Below are positions 1 through 10,616 of a DNA stretch of 64,000 nt, piece by piece. A model generated the notes under the pieces. The model had not been told where the DNA came from and searched no databases. It worked only from the letters and a program-made list of their open reading frames with translations. The stretch is taken from NCBI RefSeq assembly GCF_002288925.2, contig NW_022098076.1, positions 84,331,062 to 84,395,061 on the forward strand, in the 5' to 3' direction. Each line of letters begins with the position of its first letter. Within the stretch, counting starts at the first letter, position 1. The DNA is from Delphinapterus leucas. Its lineage: Eukaryota; Chordata; Mammalia; Artiodactyla; Monodontidae. Both the position numbers and the translations under genes were made by a program.

Positions 1-811
1 GAAGTAGAAGGAATTTGAGATATATGCCCAAGAACAGGGAGAGAGTGTTTCAGATGGTGGATGCAGTAAAAAAATAAAAGTATAAAGATTCCAAAGTGAG
101 ATTGAACATGGGAATGGAAGTGAGAAATAAAAAACAATGAGCTTTGTAGCTGACTAGGTGCATGTTGTATGTGTGTGGGGGGGGGGGGCGTGTATAGATG
201 TGCATTTGTAAGTTTAGGTTCCAGGGTGGAGATGGCATGTCCCCAAAAGCCACCTCACCACAAGTGGCCTGTCGGCTTTAGGCATTTAATCAAGGCTGCA
301 GTTTCCACAGGACCAAAATTGCAAAGAACTAACTTGCCAGCTATTTCAGCTGACTGCGCTACTGCCAACCATCCTTTCTTTTGCCCTCTGAAATGAGAGG
401 CTCACGTCTCTGTTCATGACCCTGTAGAAAACTGGGGTCATCTCTCACCCATTTCCAGGCTAATGAAGATTATATGCACTGTCATTGACTTGTTCAGTCA
501 AATACAGTGAGCTGTCGTGTTTATTTTACTTGTGTTTTAATTTTGTGGCTCTTGGCAGTTTGACATTCATTTAGTAAGTGTTGAGTCTTGGCTAAAACCT
601 GAGTACTAAAGATAGGATTAATTCATTCAACAAAATATTCGTAGTGGCCCTACTTTGTATCGGGCACGGTACTTGGTACTGACTCTCCTGGGAGTGAATA
701 AAAGAAAAATATCCCTGTACCCATGCAGCTTATGCTCTTATGGGGGAGAGTGAAATTTAAGAAACAAGTACACATTAAAATGCTATTGCCATTGTGATCA
801 GTACTGTAAGT
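1..811. other. 3' flank of TM4SF20, mostly unassigned
   Basis: No coding exon is recognisable. A G-run interrupts GT-rich sequence at 171-190. From about 630 to 811 the sequence resembles a widespread ancient mammalian repeat (wording of the type 'tactttgtatcgggcacggtacttgg'), which continues after the hAT insertion at 1036-1240. MFF, the expected left neighbour in human, is not visible here. Confidence 0.4.
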
Positions 812-1027
812 CAGCAGTCCCCAACCTTTTTGGCACCAGGGACCGGTTTCGTGGAAGACGTTTTTTCCACGGGGTAGTGGGGGATTGTTCAGGTGGAAAT
901 GAGAGCGGCGGGGAGCGGCGGATGCTGAAGCTCCGCTCGCGCACCCACTGCCCTCCTTCTGTGTGGCCCGGGTCCTAACAGGCCGAGGACCGCTACCGGT
1001 CCACAGCCCAGGGGTTGGGGACCCCTG
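812..1027. mobile_element. hAT-type non-autonomous DNA transposon, GC-rich
   Basis: Ends are imperfect inverted repeats (cagcagtccccaacc at the left, ggttggggacccctg at the right). They are flanked by an 8-bp target duplication, ctgtaagt at 804-811 and ctgtaaat at 1028-1035, the length expected of hAT transposases. The body is GC-rich and CpG-containing, unlike its AT-rich surroundings, and too short to code for a transposase. It landed inside an older repeat. Confidence 0.8.
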
Positions 1028-1739
1028 CTGTAAATGAAAGAACGCTAAAGGAGAGAGTAAAGGGAAGCCTGCCTTCCATTAGGCTGTTAGGGAAAGCCTC
1101 TCAGAAAAAGTGATACTTGTGCTGAAGTCTGAAAGATGAAGAGGATTTAGCCAGAGCTTAGACAGGTGGGAGTGGGAGGTGGGAGCTGGGCAGAGAAGAG
1201 GCCTTGCTGAGGACCTGAAGAAGGAAAGAGCTAATGAATAAATGGATGAGAAGGACATGGTCCCTGTTCTCTTAAATTGTCTTAAAGTGATGGATTTATA
1301 AACAAAAATATTTACATTACGTTGTGACAGGTATGATAATCGTGGTTTGGGTAAGTGCTAACTTAGTTTGTTGAAATCATGCACTCTGGGAAGGCTTTCT
1401 CAAGTAGTAGATTTTTAAGCTAGACCATAAGGATAAATAGGTATTTATAGGAGTATAGGAAGATGGTCTTTATACAGTAAATGGGTTCAGAATAAAATGC
1501 CTATAAGTTCTTGATGTTACTGATTGGGGGGAGGGGGACAGCTATATAATATATGTATTGTAAATTATTTCTAAAATCTTAAGCCCAGTGAATATAAATA
1601 ATTGAAATAAAAAGCAGGAATGATCATATTCAGAAAATTGTAGATTTTGAGTTTTGTCTATTTTATAACGTTTTAATATGGTAAATACGCTGTTTCGTTA
1701 TCCTGTCTTAAAGTTTGGCATATATATAAGCCAGATTTC

Positions 1740-2260
1740 GAAAGACTGATTTTTTTTTTCCTAGGTATTTATTGTTTTTTAATTATTGCGAAAAATGCGA
1801 ACATAGGAAAATTGAAGAGTGTAATGAATTGCCATATGCCTATCACCTAAATGTAACATTTTTCAGTTGCTTCATTTTTTAACTGAAACGTCTTAAAAAC
1901 ATGACATTTTCCCCCAAACACATAAATATGCATTTCTGAAAAATAAGGACATTTTCCTACATAACCATAAAACCATCATCAGGCATAAATAAACTAACAG
2001 TAAGCCCTTAATATTACCTAAACCAGTCCTTGTGCAGGTTCCCCCAGTTATCCCCAACGAGGTTCACGTAATCTGTTTGGTTGAATCATGTCTGTCTCTT
2101 TGCTCTCTTCACCTAGAATAGTTCCCTCCACCCATCCAACCTCTTGTTTTTCTTATACTACATTTTCTTGTTGAAAGCAGGGGACTATTGTCTGTTTACT
2201 GTCCCACCTTTTGAATTTGTCTGAATAATGTCCTCTTTCCCTGGATTTTCTGTAAGCTGA
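1740..2260. repeat. Old L1M-like 3' sequence (tentative)
   Basis: The text around 1930-2060 (aaggacattttcctacataacc ... cagttatcccc) resembles the 3' untranslated region of old L1M subfamilies and is similar in style to 48540-48700. It is diverged, and its family and orientation cannot be fixed by eye. Confidence 0.4.
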
Positions 2261-2293
2261 ATTAGGTCTAAAAACTTGATTGTATTTAGATTA

Positions 2294-2532
2294 CTCTTCA
2301 CACTTGAATAACTCAGGGGTTAGGGGCGCCAGCTTTCCACGCAGTCAGAAATCCACATGTAACTTTTGGTTGGGCCTCCATATGCTCGGTTTCTCTGTAT
2401 CCAGGACTCTGCACCCACAGATTCAACCAACTGCAGATCATGTAGTACTCTAGTATTTATTTACTCTTGGAAGAAATCTGCATTATAAGTGGACCTGCAC
2501 AGTTCAAACCCGTGTTGTTCAAGGGTCAACTG
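2294..2532. mobile_element. Tigger-like (Tc1/mariner) MITE
   Basis: The right end reads gttgttcaagggtcaactg and the left end is its diverged inverted copy (14 of 19 positions match). Both sides abut a TA dinucleotide (2292-2293 and 2533-2534), the target duplication of Tc1/mariner elements. Internal phrases (ggggttaggggcgcc, gtggacctgcacagttcaaac) are those of Tigger-derived short elements in mammals. Non-coding. Confidence 0.75.
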
Positions 2533-2971
2533 TATATATTTAACTTTTTTGAAGTATAAAGAAATGCAATAAAAAGGTCCCATACTTTGGCTTCCAGTAT
2601 AACTGCTGTTCCTGCTTACCCTCCTCCCTCCCTCCCTTCCTTTCTCCACATACGAGAACATAGTTAGAAAATCCGAATAGTACAGAAAGACACAAAACAA
2701 ATTGACAGCTTCTCTCCACTTTTCCCCAAAGTCAACCACTGATGATATTTTTCTTTCCATATGAAAATGTGCATTTACCAACATGCTTCAGTGTGGCAGC
2801 TTGACTTGTTTTTTAAGTACATCAAAGGTGACTTTAAAAACAACCTTTGGATTAAACTGACTCATCCACAGCTTTCTAGATAATGTTCCATTATTGAATT
2901 TCTAAAAGCATGTCTTTTAAATGTCATTCTAAAATGGTTCAAACTAGTATTTCCGTTTTATTATTATTAAA

Positions 2972-3263
2972 CTACACAATTCGGTTTCTTCGCTTAGAGA
3001 CTCCTCCACACAGACAGCCAAGGAAGCCGATGAGTATCTGACTGAGCCCAAACAGGGTCTCAAGAATGCCCACAAGCAGTAGACCTAAAAATACTGAGAA
3101 ATGGATAATCCTATGATTGTTTTCTATAGAATTGAAGTGTAAGCTGTATGTTCTCCAGTTACTGGCTGTTGTGTTGTTGATGGAGGGATTATTGAAATCC
3201 ATAGGAGAAACACAAGAGTCGTCAAAGAACCACTGCAGATCGAAGGATTCTGGATGAATGGCA
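2972..3263 (-). CDS. TM4SF20: TM4SF20 coding exon 4 (terminal)
   Basis: Completes codon 134 and codes residues 135-230: the rest of the large loop (IHPESFDLQWFF, sequons near NNTT), membrane segment 4 (HFSVFLGLLLVGILETLFG) and the tail CGGVSKRRNRIV, then TAG at 2974-2972. The acceptor TTTTGTTCAG follows a pyrimidine-rich tract and restores phase 2. The tail seems to have one more Gly than recalled human. An AATAAA on the minus strand begins within about 15 nt of the stop, so 3' UTR length is uncertain. Confidence 0.93.
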
Positions 3264-6200
3264 CTGAACAAAATGAAAGAAATGATAAAGATAAGATATT
3301 CAGGAATACCACTGACCATCTAAAGAATGCAGCATTGTGCCTAGAAAAGGACATGTATAGTAAAACAGAAAGTGCTTTTGAAACATCGTGCCCAGAAACT
3401 ATAGCTAAGATGAGGGTTTCTGAGCATGTGCCGTTGTACTCTTAACAGTTGTAAAACGTTGACATCATATATCCCATCACTCAACAAGCATCTACTCTTA
3501 GGTTGAACTGTATGAAATTTTCTATGTCAGAAAGTGTTGAATATTAAGTTTCCTGTGGTCGCACCTATTCATGCAGGCGCTCTTCTACTGGCTAAAGAAA
3601 CTAAAACGAGCTTCCCCGTTCAAGGAGCTCAGTTCTTAGTGCAAAACTGCTGTGTTGCGTCTGTTCTTAAACCCGATGTACAATGTTTACTCACAAAAGG
3701 CATTTCAAATATGTCTGGTTAAAACCTTGTTGTAACAAGGTATGGAGAATGAGAAACTTTTAGCCCTAACACATCTGTCCTGACATGATTTATCTTTGGT
3801 TTTCTACAGTAGGACTAAGTGTTCTTAGAGAGTTTGCATTTCTGGATACCAGCAACTGATGCGCAGCCTGGGAAGAACAACAGCATGTCAGCACATGGAA
3901 TATGAGTATGCTCATTGCAGTTTGCAGCGAGCGTAGGGTCACTCTTCTGTAATTGTTTACCCTCCGTAACTGTCTGTCTCCCCAACTAGAGTGGGAATAC
4001 CTTGATGCTGTGACCTCCAGCTTGGCCTGGCGCCTGGTACATGGTGAGTAGCCATGAGCTGAGGACTGAATGTGTATAGCATGTGTGGTTGAAATCTCTA
4101 ATTTTCTACTCCAGCTCTACTAGTAAAGGGAGTTTCTTTGGATTTTGATCCACAACAGCTGTGGTATGCAAATTTTGAGAGATTTTTCTTTTTTAATGCA
4201 GCGAGATAAGGAAAAAGGGAAAAAAAATTTTTCATGTAACTACAAAAGTGAATTCTAGTTATTTTCCATACTGAATAATATGTAGGTAACGAATGAATTA
4301 GGTTGTTCTTTTCTTCCAGTTTTACAAATTGTGCCTAGATTCAGGCACAGAACCATCTTACAAGACTGAAATGAGCCATTTCCATGTAACTCTTCAGCAT
4401 TATTTGTTACTCTGTGAGTTAAACTTTTGATTCATTGTCATGCTGACTGTGTTTCTATTATGTTTGCATGATTCCATTGGCTGCTGCTTTGTTTCTTTCT
4501 TAAGGCTTATAGGTTAAGCCTCTAGATTTTTTTTTTACTTATTGTGTTTTTATTCAGTTTATCAAATTATAAAGGTAATGTATGCTTAGGGCTTACAATT
4601 TTTTTAAATATTTATTTATTTATTTTGGCTGTGCCAGGTCTTAGCTGCGGTGCACAGGATCTTTGTTGTGGCACGCGGGATCTTTAGTTGCGGCATGCAG
4701 ACTTCTTAGTTGGGACATGCATGAGGGAACTAGTTCCCCGACCAGGGATCAAACCCGGGCCCCCAGCTTTGGGAGCGCAGAGTCTTACCCACTGGACCAC
4801 CAGGGAAGTCCCAGGGTTTACAGATTAAATTAGATCAGAAGTGGAGAAAGTCAGTGCTCCCTTCCTTCCCCCAGGGCATCCTCCATTACCATTCTCCAAA
4901 GATGAAAGTTAAGTTTTTGGTGTATATTTCCAGAAATTTTTAATATACATGCACATATGCAGCTATAGATTTTTAAAAGACAAGGATAATCCATCTAAGT
5001 CAACTACCCCTTTTAGACAAGACCATACCCAAAGCATTCTGAATGCAGTGATTCCTCCATTTCTCTGCGCTGGGGCCAATTGGGATTAATGTGCTAAATA
5101 CCTAAGAATCTGTCCCACGCCGGATAACGTGGCGCTGGGGCAGCACCACATTACCCTCACCTAACTAGCTACAGCTGTGTGAGACGGCAAACGGTTACTC
5201 ACGTTACGTTTGTCAATGAAAATTCACAACTGGAAGTTCTGTTGCCTTGAGAGTTACAAATGAGGGGGCCCTCCGCGAGAGCCTGGATGGACACCGTCAG
5301 GCAGTATGCAGCTCCAGTGACCATGATCACATTCAGAAGTGATGAAAGAAACATCAAAATAAAGTAGGCACATTTGCACACGTTACATGTTGCCTGTCTG
5401 TTCCCAGTTTCAGCAGCACATGCAGTCTTTATCGTCAGCTGCCGCCATTCTGCTGACACCTTACAGTCCTAGATCTTCAGATCACCGTTTGATTAGGTGT
5501 GACTTACACACGAAGGCAGAGGGCAGAGTGCCTGCCATTTCATTAGACTTGCTAAAAGGTCATTGGTCTTGCCACTGTTTCTGAAAAACCTGAACTCTTA
5601 TGCTCTACGTGAACCTTGTCCATTTCAACGGACCACTACAGTGTGTCAGGAACAAAGATAGACTGTAAAGAACTAGCAAAGTAACTATAATCCTATATGA
5701 ATACCAAATGTCAGGGAAAGGTAATTTAAAAAATAAATAAACCGAACTCATGGCTATAAATATGTACCCTTTTAAACAGTGGCTCTCACCCCTGGGAGCA
5801 CATGAGAATCACACAAGGTGCTTTTGAAAGATACTAATGCAGAATCTCAGGGGGGCCACCAGGCATTGGTATGTTTAAGATTTTCCCCAGGTGATTCTAA
5901 TGTTCCCATCAGGCTGAGAACCATTGCTTTAAAACCTCAAGCTCAGTCAGGAATATTTACTGTGATTTCTTATTTATTGATCTACCTGCTTCCTTAAAGA
6001 ATTATGAGAGCCCTCAGTGTTACTTCGTAACAATGTTCATGGCATAAATAGTATGATGACTGGGAATTTGGGAGTCTGATGGATTTGGATACAAACCTAC
6101 CTAGTAACTGTGCTACACTGGCAGGTTATATGCTTTCTCTGAGGATCAATTTCTCAGTAAAACAGATCATAAAATGTATGGGTTTTCAGAAGAATAAGAT

Positions 6201-9200
6201 AGCGTATTTGAAAATGTTCTGAGTATAGTGAGAGAAGGTTAATAAATATTAATTTCCTTTACTTTTAACATAGTTACAATTTTATACATACCAAATGTTT
6301 GAAAAAATAAGTGTTGTCTCCTTTAACTTAACTGGATAAGGACAATTAACATTCTGCTCCTAGTAAACCAGTCTTTCACATGCATAAGAGAACTGACGAT
6401 ACTTTTTCCCTAAGTATTTTATACACACCACAAAAGTAACAAGTATTTGAGTATCATCAGATTGATTACAGCCCTGAGTGCAGACATAAATCTCCTTTCT
6501 TTGAAAACTTTTAGACTGAAACCGAAGATTGAGGAGAGGTCTGAAAGCTCGCTCCAAAACCAAATTTTTATGGGAAAACAAAAAGACAAACTTCACACTT
6601 TCAGCATTATCATATAAATTATTCTAAATAACATGTTTCTAGGACCAGCCCTGCCACTGGAGCCACACGGTGATTCAGGAGATGCTGACGCCTCGGCGGC
6701 TTTGCTGAGATGCCGGTAACTGCTTATGCACCAGACCAGCTGTGCTGTGCTCACCCCGGTTTTGTTATTGCAGCATGCTCTTTTCCTCGCTGCTAAGGAC
6801 ATCGTTGTTGCTGGAATGACCTGGAAATTACATCAACAGGAACAAAGAATATTATTACTTCTCATCAGATGATAAAGCAATAATCTTCACTTTCTACTTG
6901 CCCGCAGTTGTGGGAAGCCAAGAGGCTTAAGAGAATAAAAAGGACATGTGACAATGTCCTTGATCTTGTGACCCTTAACGATCCCCATTTGGACCATAAA
7001 GATTAAAAAGGGGGAAAGGATGGGGGATTTCAGTATAGCAATTTAAAACTTCCGTCTACATTTTTACTTTGAGTCATCATTAGAGAGACTTGGATTTCAA
7101 ATTATTTATTCATTCTTTTGGAGGAATGTTTCTGAAGGAATGGTTGCATCATCCAAAATTCACTTTTTTTTTTTTTTTTTTTTTTACTATAATCTGCAAC
7201 CACTTACCCAATTTCCCCAAAATAGTGTGAATTAATCTGGCAAGGATTCAGAAAGGAACTTGATGGTTTTGTCTGCCTGGTAGTTAGGAACTAAGAATTC
7301 TGTCACTACCCTTCTCCCACTTCCCTAACTTTCCTCTCACTCCCAGGGTCACCACCAGCTCAGTAGTTCCCCAAACTTATGATTTGAGAATTACTTTTAG
7401 TTCTACATTCTCCTTTCTACTCCTGTATCCATGGTATGGAATGATCTCACTTCACACTGATGTTTAGAAATCTTGTATTACATTCTGTGTCAAGGGAACA
7501 CACATTGCTGGGGAAAGCTGTAAGAAATGATGCCATGTTCACAGGACTTAGGTTAAAGTTTCTAATAACTAGTCAGCAGCTATAACTAGGAATTCTTCAT
7601 GAAAGAAGTTTTGTATTATTGGAGGGTTAAATGTCGATTACTTCCTTACACTTAAGATATTTTAGCCATAAGTTTTTTGCCATCTCAGCACAGCTGCCCT
7701 TGAGTAGTTCTTCTCTCTCCTTCCACTCTTGTTTTCTAACATTTTACTGAGTCCTAACAACATACCAGGCACTGTTATAGGTGCTATACGTGTTTTAGTT
7801 CATTCACAGCCTTGTAAAAATCCTATGAGGTAGGGCTTCCCTGGTGGCGCAGTGGTTGAGAGTCCGCCTGCCGATGCAGGGGACACGGGTTCGTGCCCCG
7901 GTCCGGGAAGATCCCACGTGCCGCGGAGCGGCTGGGCCCGTGAGCCATGGCCGCTGAGCCTGCGTGTCCGGAGCCTGTGCTCCGCAACGGGAGAGGCCAC
8001 GGCAGTGAGAGGCCCGCGTACCCCCAAAAAAAATCCTATGAGGTAGGTGCCAATTATCCCCATTTTACTGGGTCGGAAAACTGAGGCACAGAAAGCTTGA
8101 GTAACTTGTCTAAGGAAGTGGAAGAGTTGGGAGTCACAGCTGGGCATTAGGGTTCCAGAGCCCAGACTCAACCACTATTCCAGTCACACTGGCCGATTGT
8201 AGCAATTCTCTGTTCCTCCTTAGAGCTTGCACATCCTCATCTTCCCCACCACCATCACCCCCTCACTCATCTCATTGTCCTCCTCCTAATTGCTCCTTCC
8301 CCAATCCATTTTTTCAAGACCATGTCCACCTTTGTCCTTTCAGAGCAGGTCTCGGATTGAACAGCCTTACAAGGCAGCTTTCCTGACAAACTTCACCCCA
8401 CTCTGACCATGTGCTGACTCCGTGTCACGTATGGAAAACACTGTATTGTTATCAAGCTTTGCTTGCATACTGCCTTGAACACCAACACTCTTATAATTCA
8501 AAGGGCACGTGTATGTATGGCAGCCTAGCCATTCAAGGCATAGCTGAGAGCCCAGAAGAAAAGGGAAAAGAAATGTATGTACCCAAATAGGTGTCAGTGT
8601 TCATGGGCTAAATTTCTTTTGTTGTACTTAGAAGTGATACTGCCTTCTGAGCTTAAGGAACAAATCATTTAGAACAGGAACTGGCAAACTGGCCCACTGC
8701 CTCTTTTTTATAAACTTTTATGAAAACAGACATGCCCATTCGCTTACTTATTATCCACGCTGCTTTGGCGCACCAGCAGTAGAGTTGAATTATTGTGAGA
8801 GAGACTGGCTCACAGAGGCTAAAATATTCACTACCTGGCTTTTCGCAGAAAAAAACGTGTTAACCCCTGATTTAGAAAATTAATCTGTTAAAAGAAAGAG
8901 CAACATTAAATTATAATTAAAATGGATAAATCATTCCATTTTCCTTATTGATGTAAATTAAACTCTGCTAACTTTCTTGAAGGTTAATTTATTTCAGAGA
9001 TGCTGAAAGAGATACTTTCATAGTTCCCTTCTCTTGAAAAGGAATTTTATAAAGTAATAATAGCTTATCATGTATGAATCCTCACCTGGTTGACTTCATG
9101 GCATGTTGACACATCTTTGTTACATCATTATGGGTAAATTGATAACTATTTCAACCATTTTGCTTATTCAGAGCTTTGGAAATTAGAGGGGCTCTTTATA

Positions 9201-10582
9201 GGATGAATATTAAAATGTGAAAGTGTGTGTGTGTGTATGTGACTGAATTCTAAGTCTTCCAGATAATCTCCTGCACAAATAAGTAATCTTGAGAATAATC
9301 TTTCTCTTCAATTCCTAAGCACATTTGAATGCATGAGTTTTTGTGAAACTTTTTCTTGATAGTCGTTTGTTTTTATAAAGAAAAGAAGTAGCACTGTTTA
9401 TTTTTCCTTACAGAAACCCATATTTTCATCCAGTTTTAGAAATAAGGCATATGATTTCATAAGTGAAGTACAGAAGAGCTTTAGACCATTACAACTCTAA
9501 TAGAATTCAAACTTTCAGGGTTCCTCTAAGTACTTGAACATGAAAGTAACAAACAAAACAATGGCTCATTATATAAAATCTATTTTGAAAATTTTTGTTA
9601 GACATAATATTTTCTAATGTAACGTTCAACAATTTCTTCTCTGTTAAGATTTTAATAATTGGTGAATTATTACACAATAAGTGAACTCAGTAAATAGGCA
9701 TGATTAAGATTAGGCTTACAATTAATCTATAAAATAAAATGGCCTTTATTTTTTAGAGGAAACATTTCAAGGAAACATTTCAAGTCGTTTTTTCAGGACT
9801 TGGATAAAGAATGTGTATTGATTTTTCCATTTAGCAGATAATAGGTGAAGGTAATTACATAACATTTTTGCTCTTAGTTATGGTTTCAAAGATGATAAGG
9901 TTCACCTCTGTTTTGGGTAAATCATAAAACCATAAAATGACTGTATTTTATGAAGTAATCAGTAATGAATTCCATAGTTTTTATTATTGACTACTTCCTG
10001 CAAAATTCCCTGTTTTTGAAACAATACTAATTTAAAATGCTACAGATTAGAAAGATTTCAAGAACTATGACAAAAGTGCTTATCACGACAGTGATTTCTT
10101 CATTAACTTTTCTGTGTATTTACAAGTATATTGAGAGTTCAATGTTTTGAACTAAGTCGGTATTTTGATAGATGTAAAGGACACAATTCCCTTTGAAAAA
10201 AGATATTCTTCCACATTCTATATATAGCCAAGGATCAAGAAAATAACCTTTCTATCACCCACTTATTTGCTTGTGAGCCTAGTCTAGAGTTTGAGGCTCT
10301 AGCTATAAAATGTCTATTGAACGTTTCAAAGAGTTGTTTGATACTTTGAAGATATTCCACAATACCGAGTAATAGTAAGAGCCTGGCGTGATACCAGCAC
10401 ATTGTTAATATTTATTAAGGTGATAAAGCAAACTTAATCCTGGAACAAGAAAAGTCCAGGACTTCCCTGGTGGCGCAGTGGTNNNNNNNNNNNNNNNNNN
10501 NNNNNNNNNNNNNNNNNNNNNNNNNNNNNNNNNNNNNNNNNNNNNNNNNNNNNNNNNNNNNNNNNNNNNNNNNNNNNNNNNN

Positions 10583-10616
<34 letters not shown>

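Noticed and set aside
1..2970. Possible last exons of MFF, the expected left neighbour in human
   Set aside because: No MFF-like coding sequence was found; the gene probably ends just outside the window.
5203..5459. Reading the full open frame 5459-5199 as the true exon 3
   Set aside because: The part upstream of 5354 does not match the family; only 5354-5203 aligns, and the rest is intron unless the cryptic acceptor at 5393 is used.
7834..7910. tRNA-like sequence with A/B-box-like motifs
   Set aside because: This is the tRNA-derived head of a CHR SINE; the same head recurs at all CHR copies and the anticodon arm and 3' end of a real tRNA are absent.
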